A DNA stretch of 64,000 bases from Leptolyngbya sp. SIOISBB (GTDB lineage: Bacteria > Cyanobacteriota > Cyanobacteriia > Phormidesmidales > Phormidesmidaceae), in NCBI GenBank assembly GCA_010671905.1, contig JAAHII010000001.1:3348001-3412000 (forward strand), given 5' to 3'. The position numbers and the translations under genes were made by a program. The notes beneath the pieces were generated by a model, which searched no databases, was not told the origin of the DNA, and saw nothing but the letters and a program-made list of their open reading frames with translations. Below are positions 35,987 through 45,628 of this stretch, piece after piece (positions within the stretch are counted from its first letter, which is position 1; each line of letters begins with the position of its first letter).

Positions 35987-36871
35987 ATGGTGAAAACAGC
36001 CTGGGTATTTCCTGGACAGGGATCACAGTCCGTTGGTATGGGTATGGATGTGATGGAACATCCCACTAGCCAAGCACAGTTGGCGATCGCGGATGACATC
36101 CTGGGCTGGTCGGTGCGAGATATTTGCCAGCGCGAAGACAACAAAGTGTCCAGTACTTTGTACACTCAGCCTTGTCTCTACGTGCTAGAGAGTTTGCTGG
36201 TAGATTTGCTGCGCGAGCAGGGGCACGAGCCGGATCTCGTTGCCGGCCATAGTTTGGGGGAGTACGGCGCGCTGTATGCGGCTGGAGCCTTTGATTTTGT
36301 CGCGGGGCTGCGACTTGTCAAGTTGCGGAGCGAATTAATGTCTCAGGCTTCCGAAGGTGTCATGGCGGCGCTAATGGGCTTCCAGCGCGAAGACTTGGAG
36401 GCCAAGATTGCTGAGACTGCAGACGTCGTTCTGGCCAATGATAATAATCCTGTTCAGGTGGTGATTTCAGGAACGCCCGAGGGTGTCGATGCGGTCCTCG
36501 CATCGGTAAAAAGCAAACGGGCAGTGAAGCTGAATGTTAGCGGTGCTTTTCACTCTCCGTTGATGGCTCCAGCCGCTCACGAGTTCCAAGCAGTCTTGGA
36601 TGCAGTGGAGTTCCGAGATGTTACCATTCCTGTCCTCTCCAACGTCGATCCAACACCAGCTACAGATGGCACAATCCTCAAGCAGCGCTTATCACAACAG
36701 ATGACGGGATCGGTCCGCTGGCGCGAAATCTCTCTAGCTTTTCCAGACCAAGGCATTGAGCAGGTGATCGAAGTGGGGCCGAGCAGCGTTCTCACGGGTT
36801 TAATTAAGCGCACGGTCAAGTCTCTGCAGCTCACCAATGTCGGTACCCTTGAGCAGTTCTCTGCTCTGTAG
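35987..36871 (+). CDS. fabD: Malonyl-CoA:ACP transacylase
   Basis: FabD loads malonate onto acyl carrier protein for fatty-acid synthesis. The 294-aa protein has FPGQGSQSVGMG at the N-terminus, the nucleophile elbow GHSLGEY with Ser89, an Arg after it and the catalytic His in GAFHSPLM. ATG 35987 is chosen because AAGAAGG precedes it and it places the GQGSQ motif at the usual distance; an upstream in-frame GTG (35942) adds 15 residues. plsC follows after 17 nt, so the two lipid genes probably form an operon. Confidence 0.95.
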   Translation: MVKTAWVFPGQGSQSVGMGMDVMEHPTSQAQLAIADDILGWSVRDICQREDNKVSSTLYTQPCLYVLESLLVDLLREQGHEPDLVAGHSLGEYGALYAAGAFDFVAGLRLVKLRSELMSQASEGVMAALMGFQREDLEAKIAETADVVLANDNNPVQVVISGTPEGVDAVLASVKSKRAVKLNVSGAFHSPLMAPAAHEFQAVLDAVEFRDVTIPVLSNVDPTPATDGTILKQRLSQQMTGSVRWREISLAFPDQGIEQVIEVGPSSVLTGLIKRTVKSLQLTNVGTLEQFSAL

Positions 36872-36888
36872 CCACGAGGCGTCACTCT

Positions 36889-37530
36889 ATGGCCAGTCGC
36901 GATCGCGAACCTTTCGCTAGTTTGCTGTTGTACTACCTGTTCAAATGGACGGTGGTGAATCCCACGTTTCGCTTGTATTTTCGGGGGCGGGTTGAAGGTG
37001 CCCAACATGTGCCGAAGCAAGGTCCCCTATTGGTCGTGGCCAATCATGCGAGCGATTTTGATCCGCCGCTGCTCTCCAATTGTGTCCGGCGACCCGTGTC
37101 CTTCATGGCGAAGGAAGAGTTGTTCAATGTGCCGGTCTTGGCTCCGGCGATTCGTTTGTATGGTGCCTATCCGGTGAAACGCGGCAGCGCTGATCGCAGC
37201 GCCATTCGAGAAGCCCTCAAACAATTGGAGCAGGGCTGGGCCGTGGGCGTCTTTTTGCAAGGAACGCGGACGCTGGATGGACGCATTCCCAACCCGAAGC
37301 TAGGAGCAGCGCTCATTGCGGCCAAAGCTCAAGCTCCCCTATTACCAGTCAGTCTCTGGGGAACTCAGCGCATTTTGCCCAACGACAGTAAGTTGCCGCG
37401 ATCGCAGCCCCTGACAGTACGTATTGGCAAACCGATTCCACCCCCGGTTAAAACAGACAAAAGTTTGTTGTGGGAGACCACCGAGCAATGTACTGAGGCG
37501 ATTCATCAGCTGCATGATTTGGGACGATAA
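36889..37530 (+). CDS. plsC: 1-acyl-sn-glycerol-3-phosphate acyltransferase
   Basis: PlsC acylates lysophosphatidic acid to phosphatidic acid in membrane lipid synthesis. The 213-aa protein has the acyltransferase HX4D motif (His53 to Asp58 in NHASDFD), PVKRGSADRSAIREAL of block II and FLQGTRTLDGR, which corresponds to the EGTR block with Gln in place of Glu. No long membrane helix is visible, so it is probably peripheral. It directly follows fabD, linking acyl-chain production to glycerolipid assembly. Confidence 0.88.
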   Translation: MASRDREPFASLLLYYLFKWTVVNPTFRLYFRGRVEGAQHVPKQGPLLVVANHASDFDPPLLSNCVRRPVSFMAKEELFNVPVLAPAIRLYGAYPVKRGSADRSAIREALKQLEQGWAVGVFLQGTRTLDGRIPNPKLGAALIAAKAQAPLLPVSLWGTQRILPNDSKLPRSQPLTVRIGKPIPPPVKTDKSLLWETTEQCTEAIHQLHDLGR

Positions 37531-37662
37531 GTCATCGCCAACCCGCTGGATAGTTCTCTTGAACAGATGGGTCGCATGCTTCCAGCAGTGTGGAATCAGC
37601 TCTGTGATCTGAAGGGAAAAACGCAGCACGCTACAATAGCTGCCTAGCTTACAACTGAGGCG

Positions 37663-37962
37663 ATGACGCAAGAACTTAGACAAGAACTCAAGTCGATGAT
37701 CGGGCTGGCTGCCTGGCATAACTTACTGCCTCATGCGGCGCGTGACAGTATTGTGGTGGTGAATCCGGGGCTGGATTTAACTGAGGTCGGTGTGGCGGTC
37801 GCGATGGATAACGTGAATTCGGTGCAGCGATGGATTAGTGAAGCCCTCATCACGAAACCGACCGAAGCACAAATGACAGAGTGGGAGCGCGATCGCAGTC
37901 GGCAATTTCAGACTCTGATTGTGCAACCCTACGTCCTGATCCAAAGCCCCCACGATGACTAA
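37663..37962 (+). CDS. DUF2288 protein
   Basis: This 99-aa protein matches DUF2288: TAW-like AAWHNLLPHAARDSIVVVNPGLDLTEVG and NVNSVQRWISEALITKPT. It is small, soluble and widespread in proteobacteria and cyanobacteria, with no known function. It stands between plsC and hpt on the same strand, 132 nt after plsC. The start has no strong ribosome site but the family begins here. Confidence 0.82.
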   Translation: MTQELRQELKSMIGLAAWHNLLPHAARDSIVVVNPGLDLTEVGVAVAMDNVNSVQRWISEALITKPTEAQMTEWERDRSRQFQTLIVQPYVLIQSPHDD

Positions 37963-38160
37963 TTGAGCATGGCAACAATTGGTGAATCCGTCGCCCAAGG
38001 ATCAGAAGTCAAGATGTTGATTGTACTGATGGATGCGGATGTTACTGTTGCAGCGTACTAGCTTGTGTAAATCCTCTTGAAGCTCGTTCGAGCAAATGCA
38101 GCAATCTCAGCATTTGCTCGATATTGTGAATAAAGATACCTTTATGAGCGCACCATATTG

Positions 38161-39150
38161 ATGGGTCAAAGCGTTTCTCCCAAGCCTTCGCCAGTTCCGC
38201 AGTTGAGTCTGTTTCGGACGCCGCTGCCATGGTTAGCGGCATTCTGGAAATTTTCTCGACCTCATACCATTATTGGCACCAGTTTGAGTGTCATTGGGGT
38301 GTTTGTAATTAGTTGGACGGTGGTTCAAGACAGGGTGGCCACCCCGATTCTCAATCCCTTTTCCTTATTGCTGCCGCTGGTTGCCTGTCTAGCAGGCAAT
38401 ATCTACATTGTCGGTCTCAACCAAATTGAAGATGTAGAGATCGATCGCATCAATAAGCCCAAGTTGCCGATCGCGTCGGGGGAGTTTTCGCGTAACGATG
38501 CCTGGGGCATCGTTGTCTTTGCCGGGAGCTTGAGCATCTTATTCGCGGCCTTTGCGGATTGGTATCTATTGGCGACGATTTTACTGAGTCTGCTAATTGG
38601 GACTGCGTATTCGGTACCGCCACTGCGCCTTAAGCGTTTCCCGTTTTGGGCATCGGTCTGCATTTTGACTGTGCGTGGAGCCGTCGTTAATCTGGGATTG
38701 TTTGCTCATTACAGCTATCAGTTAGGATTGCCGATTCACATCCCCGCGCGGATGTGGGCGCTCACGGCCTTTGTCATTGTGTTCAGCATTGTGATCGCCA
38801 TTTTTAAGGATATTCCTGACATTGAGGGCGATCGTCGCTTTAATATCACAACGTTTACCGTGCGGTTGGGCCAGACCCGAATCTATCAAATCGCGCGCCT
38901 GATTGTGAGTATTTGTTATCTGGGACTGCTGCTGGCGTCACCCTGGCTTAATGGCGTTAACTGGATCTTTGTGCTGTTTACCCACACGGTACTCTTGGGC
39001 TGGTTTTGGTGGCGGAGCTATCGGGTGGCGATGCCCAATCAAGCTGCTAGCGAAGAGTTACCGCTTTCGTTTCCGGATTTTTATCAGTTCATTTGGCAGC
39101 TTTTTTTCTTGGAGTATGTGCTGTATCCGATCGCCTGCTTGTTAGGTTGA
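38161..39150 (+). CDS. hpt: Homogentisate phytyltransferase
   Basis: HPT condenses homogentisate with phytyl diphosphate, the committed step to tocopherol, an antioxidant of thylakoid lipids. The 329-aa UbiA-type membrane protein has about nine transmembrane helices and the two Asp-rich diphosphate sites: NQIEDVEIDRINKPKLP near residue 88 and KDIPDIEGDRRF near 217. This pattern is the HPT/slr1736 one rather than that of chlorophyll synthase. ATG 38161 is preferred to a TTG one codon upstream. No other tocopherol gene is in the window. Confidence 0.92.
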   Translation: MGQSVSPKPSPVPQLSLFRTPLPWLAAFWKFSRPHTIIGTSLSVIGVFVISWTVVQDRVATPILNPFSLLLPLVACLAGNIYIVGLNQIEDVEIDRINKPKLPIASGEFSRNDAWGIVVFAGSLSILFAAFADWYLLATILLSLLIGTAYSVPPLRLKRFPFWASVCILTVRGAVVNLGLFAHYSYQLGLPIHIPARMWALTAFVIVFSIVIAIFKDIPDIEGDRRFNITTFTVRLGQTRIYQIARLIVSICYLGLLLASPWLNGVNWIFVLFTHTVLLGWFWWRSYRVAMPNQAASEELPLSFPDFYQFIWQLFFLEYVLYPIACLLG

Positions 39151-39225
39151 GGGTTTAGTACTGATCACGCTGATCCTGCCCAATGGGCATACTGTTCGTG
39201 ACGGATGAACGGGAGTCGGTTAATG

Positions 39226-39648
39226 CCAATAACGGCTAAGCAACAGTTGGGCGATCGCGGTGAAGCGCTCGTTGCTGCGTGGCTGCAAGAACAGGGTTGG
39301 GCGATTGTGGCGCAGCAGTGGCATTGCCGCTGGGGAGAACTCGATCTCGTGGTTCAGCATCCTGCAGACGATCGAGGCATCGCTTTTGTAGAAGTCAAAA
39401 CTCGCCGCCGCTCAGGACTGGATCAAGGTGGCAGATTAGCCGTCACGCCTCAAAAGCAACAAAAACTGTGGCGGACAGCCCAGCAGTTTTTGGTGGAACA
39501 TGCTGAATATGCCACCCTCCCATGTCGATTTGATGTGGCTTTGGTCGTTCAGGACCAGAGACCAGCAAAAGTTAGCACGATGCCAGAGCGGCCCCCTGCC
39601 CTTACGCTAGTGGAGTACATCGAAAATGCCTTTCAAGGGACCGACTAA
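39226..39648 (+). CDS. YraN family protein (UPF0102)
   Basis: This 140-aa protein has the endonuclease-like YraN core: GDRGEALVAAWLQEQGW at the N-terminus, WGELDLVVQ with the conserved Glu-x-Asp, and FVEVKTRRR. The fold is related to Holliday-junction resolvases, but no activity is established for the family. ATG 39226 follows GGGAG and fits homologs; an ATG at 39205 would add 7 residues. The family often lies near rnhB or lep genes, which are not seen here. Confidence 0.88.
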   Translation, partial: PITAKQQLGDRGEALVAAWLQEQGWAIVAQQWHCRWGELDLVVQHPADDRGIAFVEVKTRRRSGLDQGGRLAVTPQKQQKLWRTAQQFLVEHAEYATLPCRFDVALVVQDQRPAKVSTMPERPPALTLVEYIENAFQGTD

Positions 39649-39711
39649 GCCAACTAAAATCATGGCTGAATACCAGCAAAGCCTTTGCACCGAAGTGTTA
39701 TAGGCGGCGTT

Positions 39712-40866
39712 TCACCACATCATGACGGCAGTGTTTCCCGCTGAGTAGTTGAAATAGAGACGGATGCGCAAGACGTACTCTCGGTTCTTATAGAGCCTGA
39801 CTCTGAGGCGAGCATTGGTGCTGGAGCCGCTATCGTCATCCCCCGTCACGTACTTTAAATCACCGTTTTGATCTTCAAATAGCACCATCACGGTATCGGC
39901 ATCCCCGAAAGTTTGGATGGTGTAAGTGCGAGTCGCAGCAGGACGGATCGTGAAATTCTTCTGTTCTGCTGGTGCTAGAGATAGCGCTTCTGAGTGGAAC
40001 GCTTTGAGTTCTGGATAGGTGTCTTCCAGCGGTGGGTAGAACAGTTTGGCTTGCTCAATATCCTGGGGAGACAGGCCTGCTGCTGGGCTAATCCCGCGCT
40101 GATATTTTTCGGGTTCGAGGATCAGGCCACTGGGAAATGAGTAGTGCATGATGGAGTTTGGATCCCACGCCGAGCCGCCAACCTCGCCTTCAGAGAGTTT
40201 GCGTAGGATATTGTGAAACGTGGTTTGGCGATTCCAGTTGTTGGGGGAGCCGCCAAAGTATTCGTAGACCGCTTCTTCATTCCATCTAATCCCCGCAAAC
40301 GGATTTTGGTGTTCGTGGGGAAAGCCCAGTGTGTGGCCAATTTCATGGACGGGAGTATCGACGCCACGGGGATCTCGCGTCAAGTCCCAACCGAAGTTCA
40401 TGGTGCGCTCTGACTGCCCAGGAAATTCGAGCACATCCCGCCCCACATAAGACCAAGAGCCGACGCCACGTTCAAACCCGATCCGCACTTCGGCTTCGTT
40501 GATATCATCAATCTCCTCAAAGATCAGCCCAATCCCGACATTTTCCCAAACGCGGAAAGCCTCTCGCACCACGGCAATTTGATCATGCGCGCCCGCATAA
40601 GGGCCACTGGTAAAAAAGTAGTAGCGGAGTTTGGTTCCATTCATCCACTTCTTATCGATATAGCGGATGAGCCGAGCTCGATGGGGCGAAATGTCATCCG
40701 CTAGCGGCCGCTCGGCCACTTTGGGCAAATTACAGAACTGGCGAGCGATCGCCGTTCCTGTGTCGGCCTCTTCTACTGGCGGTACGTCTAAGGCGTCCTC
40801 GAGCCGACTGACTCGCAGTAGTAATTTTTTGAGCTGTTCAGCAATACTGGCTTGGGTTTCAAACAT
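39712..40866 (-). CDS. Astacin-type zinc metallopeptidase (M12A) with C-terminal domain
   Basis: This 384-aa protein carries the astacin signature HEIGHTLGFPHE, with zinc ligands His174, His178 and His184 and catalytic Glu175, and the Met-turn SIMHYSF near residue 250. Residues 1-30 form a short coiled coil (EQLKKLLLRVSRLEDAL), and the last 90 residues resemble a PPC-type beta domain. No signal peptide or propeptide is visible, unusual for astacins, which are normally secreted zymogens. It may leave the cell by another route or act inside. It stands next to a broken IS110 element, so horizontal gain is possible. Confidence 0.88.
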   Translation of the reverse strand: MFETQASIAEQLKKLLLRVSRLEDALDVPPVEEADTGTAIARQFCNLPKVAERPLADDISPHRARLIRYIDKKWMNGTKLRYYFFTSGPYAGAHDQIAVVREAFRVWENVGIGLIFEEIDDINEAEVRIGFERGVGSWSYVGRDVLEFPGQSERTMNFGWDLTRDPRGVDTPVHEIGHTLGFPHEHQNPFAGIRWNEEAVYEYFGGSPNNWNRQTTFHNILRKLSEGEVGGSAWDPNSIMHYSFPSGLILEPEKYQRGISPAAGLSPQDIEQAKLFYPPLEDTYPELKAFHSEALSLAPAEQKNFTIRPAATRTYTIQTFGDADTVMVLFEDQNGDLKYVTGDDDSGSSTNARLRVRLYKNREYVLRIRLYFNYSAGNTAVMMW

Positions 40867-41033
40867 GGTGAGCGTTCCTCAGCACAATAGATGCTATTAG
40901 CGATCGGGTGCCTGACTCAGGACCATCTGGAAACGACAAGAACCTAAGTTAGGAATAATCCGTTCAACAGTCTGAGGCGCAGTCATTGCAGAAAATCGTC
41001 ATTTTTCTTAGATACTGTGTTGATTTTGGCGTG

Positions 41034-42013
41034 TCAAGTACTGCGTGGCAGTAGTTTGTCTGGATCGAACGGTTGCCTGGACTTGAGGATGCCATAGATG
41101 ACGCGGATCAGCTTGTGCATCCAAGCGCCCATGACCTGCATCTTGGCCTTGCCAGCGGCTAAGAGCCGTTCGCCAAACTTCCGAGCTTGGGGACACCGTC
41201 GCCACCAAGTCAGCGCGGGAAAATAAAGGGCTTTGCGCAGTCGCCGATTGCCGATTTTGCACAGCCGGGTTTTGCCCTGCACGGAGGTGCCGGAGGTGTG
41301 TTCTTGCGGGGTTCACCCGGCAAAGGCGGCCAGTTGACGGGCCGAGGTGAAGTGGTCAATCGACCCGCTTTCTGCTAACACCCGCGCTGCGGTACTCTCC
41401 CCACCCCCACGATGCTGGTGAGCAATTGCTGCTGGGGCTGTAGTGACTCATGCGCCTGAATATGCTCGTGCAAGCGCTTTTTTACGGTGTCCACTTGCTC
41501 CTGAAGAAATTGGATATGGGCTTCGATATCCGCGACCAAGTCCTGGGGAGTGACTTTGAGGCGGTTCTTCTCTTCGGTAAGCATGTGCTCTAAGGCATCA
41601 AGGCGACGAGTATAGCCTTGTAACTGGCTCACCTCAACTGCCGAGGGCTGCCAGGGCGCAGGCTGGAGGTCACGGCAGAACTGGGCAATCAACTTCGCAT
41701 CGGCGCGATCACTCTTCGTTCGCGAGAGTTGGCTTTTGGCATACCCCTTCACCCGCAGAGGGTTGACGATGCTCACCCGATGACCTTGCTGATGCAGGTA
41801 AAGGGCCAGGGCATGACCGTAGATACTGGTCGCTTCTAAGCAGGCGTGAACCGGTCCCACGCCTGGCTGGTCTAGCCATTGGCTCAGCTGCCGAAAGCCT
41901 TCGCTATCGTTGGTGAAGTGCTCATATTTTGAACGTTTGGCGCTTTTCAGCAGGGCCACGTGAAAGTCACTCTTGCTGATATCAATGCCCAGAGGAATCG
42001 TCGAATCACTCAT
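41034..42013 (-). pseudogene. IS110 family transposase, broken
   Basis: The N-terminal DEDD domain (PLGIDISKSDFHVALLK, HACLEATSIYG, SRTKSDRADAKLIAQF) runs to LTSIVGVG near 41407. There one extra G in a G run shifts the frame. The transposase-20 domain resumes as ESTAARVLAESGSIDHF and LAAFAG, hits a TGA near 41314, then continues as GKTRLCKIGNRRLRKALYFPAL to the stop at 41034. Restored length would be about 326 aa, normal for IS110. IS110 elements lack long terminal inverted repeats, so the element ends were not set. It lies between the astacin gene and a DUF928 gene. Confidence 0.9.
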
Positions 42014-42510
42014 GAGGGTGAGGCTCCTGAACGAGAAGAAGACATCGTTACTCAGCGCTATCCTTGTCAATCCTGGGTCCGTCTTACGAGAAGACGCCCT
42101 CTCATACTGTCCAGTCTGCTGACACGATGGGGGTGGGCCGGTCGGTCGGAAGGCTCTTATCTAAGGCGCAAGCTCAGTCGGGCTTGAGGGCGCGTCCAGA
42201 GTCGCTTCCGAAACCATTATTGCTGGCCCATCCCACATACAAGGGCGCGTCATCAATGAATCCCAGAAGCCTTTGGGGGCGAAGCACTACCGCGCCCGCA
42301 TTCACTCGATAGCCTAGGGGCTGTCGTTCCTTTGCTGAAAGGATTTTATCTCTAAATGATGACAGACCCTAGAAGAGGCTTCAGCCATCTACGGCCCAAT
42401 ATCCAGTAGACGGTGAGCGACGACGCTGGAGTATTCCTCTCAATGATGATTCATCGAGGGCAACGCCGACACCGCCAGGTATGACTTTAAGGTCAGGTGC
42501 CGAGCATGTT
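42014..42510. other. Flank of the IS110 element
   Basis: These 497 nt likely include the element's upstream non-coding end, but I could not place a boundary. No gene was recognised. Confidence 0.45.
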
Positions 42511-43242
42511 TCAATCTTCTGCATCCCGTATGAGCAAAGGTTGATCAACCATGTCGTCGAGCTCCACCGAGAGCAACAACTCGGCCCAACGAGTTTGTAA
42601 AAGATCGTCTTTTGGGGCGCTGGCGTTTAAAGTCGCCAAATGGTCAACAGCATCAAACCAGTAGCCATTTTGGGCATAAAGGCTGGCCTGGTCGGCCTCA
42701 GATACGAGATCTAGACTGCTCTGCAATCCTGCTGTGGGGGGCTGATATTCGACCCAGCCCTGGATTTGTAAATCTCCGTCTTCGCTCTGAGGATTGCAAA
42801 AAGCAGCCACTTGCCATTGATAGCGATCGCCCGCTTCAAGCAGCGGTAAATTCGCCGTTTCCGGTAATTCTAGGCTCACGATACCGGCAGCTTCGGGTAC
42901 TGCTAACCGGGTGGTATAGATGGGGGAGATCGCTTCTCCATCGGCCCCCATCGGACTCAGGGTGAATTCTAAAAATTGTGCCTGGCTCACGGGCATATAC
43001 CAGTAGAACTGCGGATACTGCTCAGCAGTCAAGCCAATATTCTCGGTCGGCATGAGCGCAATGAGACTGGCCGGGTTGCCAAAAGCACAGCCTCGGGTGC
43101 CAGCACTTTCACGACGTCCGGGCGCACCAAGCCCCGATGGTGGCACATAGGGTGTGGCTAGGGCGGCGGTGCTGCTGCCGAGCACCAGCAGCAGAGTGAA
43201 GAGTTGGCCAAGCACGGGGTAGCGCACGTTAACAAGTTTCAT
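42511..43242 (-). CDS. Exported DUF928 protein
   Basis: This 243-aa protein has a signal peptide (about residues 1-30, ending ALA) followed by YVPPSGLGAPGRRESAGTRGCAFGNPASLIALMP. That stretch matches DUF928, a family of exported cyanobacterial proteins often encoded with CHASE2 or filamentous haemagglutinin-like proteins. The mature part has a beta-rich domain and a helical C-terminus (YAQNGYWFDAVDHLATL). Function is unknown. ATG 43242 gives a standard signal peptide; an ATG at 43281 would add 13 residues. Confidence 0.82.
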   Translation of the reverse strand: MKLVNVRYPVLGQLFTLLLVLGSSTAALATPYVPPSGLGAPGRRESAGTRGCAFGNPASLIALMPTENIGLTAEQYPQFYWYMPVSQAQFLEFTLSPMGADGEAISPIYTTRLAVPEAAGIVSLELPETANLPLLEAGDRYQWQVAAFCNPQSEDGDLQIQGWVEYQPPTAGLQSSLDLVSEADQASLYAQNGYWFDAVDHLATLNASAPKDDLLQTRWAELLLSVELDDMVDQPLLIRDAED

Positions 43243-43934
43243 AGATTTGGAGAATAACAATTTGCAAGTCAGATGGCGCACCTGATGATTGAAGAATACT
43301 CTCTACTTCAACTATGTAGTTTGAGAATCCGTAAAAGATCATACTCCTGCCCTTGCTAGGGAAAGGGTGTTCCAAGTAGCTGGAGGGCGTAAACCAGCAT
43401 TTACCCCTCACCCTGACGGCAAGTCGGCAAGTCTACGCTCAAACATCGCACCTTGGGGCACTGTTATCAAAACGGTGCATCAACCGCTGAAAAACTCCTG
43501 GATTTTTCGCCCTATCTCAACCTTCATGAGGTGGAAAGGGCTTAAGCCAGTTGTCAAGCATATGACCAGCATTGATGAAAAGGGCATCAAAGTCGATGCG
43601 CAGACACTGGCATCCTTTCGAGTTGATTGGCACCCATCGGTGGAACGACCCAAGGGGGCCATTACAATAAATCTGCTCTAGACGGGTGGCTGATTCTTAG
43701 CATGGCTCTTAGATGCATAGATATTGCCCCACCTGGCTGCCCCACTTCTGACCGTCGCCGGACTCATCATCCCTAAATTAAGCGTGATCGCCAGACAACA
43801 CTAACACCTTCAGCTATTGCCAGACTAGGATTTCAGCGCTTGGAAGGCAGCAGTGTTGGCAGCGGTTGAGAACTGATGCATCACTTTTGAAAATATTCGT
43901 TATCCTTAGACGCAACTGTGGGGAGCTTGTCTCG
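43243..43934. other. Gene-poor 692-nt region
   Basis: A 104-codon plus-strand frame (43367-43681) and a 60-codon minus-strand frame overlap here; neither has a ribosome site or family likeness. The region may contain decayed coding DNA, but I cannot identify it. Confidence 0.4.
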
Positions 43935-44741
43935 ATGGCAAGAGAGATTATGAATATAACTGCAATCCGTCAACGACCCCAATGGCTGCTGATCGGCATT
44001 ATTTTGAGCGCGGCCATCATTGGTGGCATCTTGCGTGTAATCTTGGCTCAGGAAGCTTCATCAACGGCTACTGACACCCAACCCATTGCTCCGGCAGAGA
44101 CCGAAGAAACGGCTCAACTCTTTGAATCACCGATGATTGCTCTATCGGCTGAACTTCGCAAAGCTGCCACCCCGAGCGAACTCGTACAGTCAACGGCAAG
44201 TGACGATCGGCTATCGGTCGTGACCACAGGACGCGCTGACCCCTTTGCACCCATCACGAGAACGATTAGCGCTACAACCTCTCCTAGTCGTCGGGAAGCA
44301 GCAGCGGCAGAAGCAGCAGCGCCGCAAATTGCCGTTAGCTCTGATCGAGTTCCCGTTTCACCCAATTTGCCGACAACATCCATTTCTCAGGTTCCCGATT
44401 TGCCACCGGTGCCCAGTCCGAATGCTGCGCCACCGCCGTTACCGGCAATCCCTATCGCCATCAATCCATTGCCCATTCCGGCTTTACCTAGCAGCATTCC
44501 GGGAGCTAGGCCCGTACCTCAGAGCCCTATTGAAGCCGTAGAGCTAACGGGCGTTGTGCAGGTGGGCGATCGCGTCGGCGTCATTGTGCGCGAGGGTAAT
44601 GGCCAATCAAGCCGCCACGTTTTTGCTGGTGATTTGCTGGCAGGGGGCCAAGTGCGTTTGAAAGCCGTTGATTTGTCTGCCCAGCAGCCACTCGTTATTT
44701 TGGAATATCAAGGCGAAGAATACACTCGCATCGTTGGGTAA
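43935..44741 (+). CDS. PilP-like inner-membrane protein with Pro-rich linker
   Basis: This 268-aa protein has one N-terminal membrane helix (about residues 15-38) and a stretch containing TTGRADPFAPI that resembles the RRDPF signature of PilP/GspC proteins. A long Pro/Ala-rich linker follows (about 130-200), then a C-terminal beta domain beginning VELTGVVQVGDRVGVIVREG and ending YTRIVG, like the PilP/GspC HR domain. It may link inner-membrane and outer-membrane parts of a pilus or secretion machine. No pilMNOQ genes are adjacent. ATG 43935 has GGGGAG upstream; ATG 43950 is an alternative. The family call is inference. Confidence 0.55.
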   Translation: MAREIMNITAIRQRPQWLLIGIILSAAIIGGILRVILAQEASSTATDTQPIAPAETEETAQLFESPMIALSAELRKAATPSELVQSTASDDRLSVVTTGRADPFAPITRTISATTSPSRREAAAAEAAAPQIAVSSDRVPVSPNLPTTSISQVPDLPPVPSPNAAPPPLPAIPIAINPLPIPALPSSIPGARPVPQSPIEAVELTGVVQVGDRVGVIVREGNGQSSRHVFAGDLLAGGQVRLKAVDLSAQQPLVILEYQGEEYTRIVG

Positions 44742-44906
44742 TTCGAGCCCAGCATCGCACAGGTGATAAGTCGAAAAGACCGAGGGGCTAGTTCTGAGGT
44801 CGATACCCGCGATACAACACCAAAGTAAAGGTGCCTTGCTTCTGCTTAACAATAGAATTTCATTCATTGAAGCCGGTACTACATTCACATACATGGCTTC
44901 TAGAGT

Positions 44907-44947
44907 CCTCAGCAGCTTTACTAAGAAAGCTGTTGAGGTTGTTTTTA
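44907..44947 (+). terminator. Terminator downstream of the PilP-like gene
   Basis: CCTCAGCAGCTTT (44907-44919) pairs with AAAGCTGTTGAGG (44926-44938) with one G-U pair, followed by a T-rich tract. Confidence 0.75.
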
Positions 44948-45029
44948 TGCAGTACGGATTAACCTGTGGCAGCATATAAAACAGATTGTCCGCAGTCAAC
45001 CCGCTTTACCCAAGCTCTCTGCAACAGCT

Positions 45030-45521
45030 ATGGCTTCCCCTCCAGAGCGACTCCTAAATTTGAATGAGGCATTTCCTTGTCCCATTTGTCGACAAGGAAG
45101 ACTTGAAGCGATCGTCTTAACAGATGCCTTTGCTTGCCAATTTTGCCGCCATATTTTCTCTGCTAATCTACCGGAACAGCAGGTCCAAGTGGTCGACAGT
45201 AGTCAACCACTGACCTGGCGATGGCATGGTCAAGGTTGGCGGCTCGTCCGCAGCGAAAATGCTCAAGAGCTCTCAGCTTTAGTTCTCTTCACAGCTGCTG
45301 TACTGATGATCATCCCTGCTAGCCTCGTCTGGTTGTCAGGTGCGCTATTTCCACCGTTGACACCCACTGAGGGTATGCCCTTTTCAACCCTTTGGGCTAT
45401 CGTGACCTTTGGCGCACATCTTAGTGTGGTTCTATGGCTAGTGGGTGAATACTATCAAGTTCCGCTGTATATCGCCGCTAAGATGCGCATTTTGCGATCG
45501 CGCACCACTACAGGGCAATAA
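45030..45521 (+). CDS. Zinc-ribbon protein with two membrane helices
   Basis: This 163-aa protein has two Cys pairs, CPIC near residue 17 and CQFC near 36, forming a likely zinc ribbon. A Trp-rich loop (LTWRWHGQGWRLV) follows, then two hydrophobic helices (about 85-110 and 118-145). A short basic C-terminal tail follows. The Zn ribbon would lie on the cytoplasmic side. It looks like a conserved cyanobacterial protein of unknown function. The gene is bounded upstream by the terminator at 44907. Confidence 0.72.
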   Translation: MASPPERLLNLNEAFPCPICRQGRLEAIVLTDAFACQFCRHIFSANLPEQQVQVVDSSQPLTWRWHGQGWRLVRSENAQELSALVLFTAAVLMIIPASLVWLSGALFPPLTPTEGMPFSTLWAIVTFGAHLSVVLWLVGEYYQVPLYIAAKMRILRSRTTTGQ

Positions 45522-45628
45522 TGCTACCCAGGTCCTCCAAAACAGCTTGGCCAAAATTCCTGACTCTACTGTCCCTTCATAAGAGAAAAGAGTCTCAAGA
45601 TACCCGTCCCTCGTCTCCACGCTGGATG

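Noticed and set aside
43367-43681. 104-codon protein gene
   Set aside because: No ribosome site, no family likeness, and odd composition; better left as undefined intergenic DNA.
44893-44979. 28-codon small protein
   Set aside because: It runs through the terminator hairpin at 44907-44947 and lacks a ribosome site.
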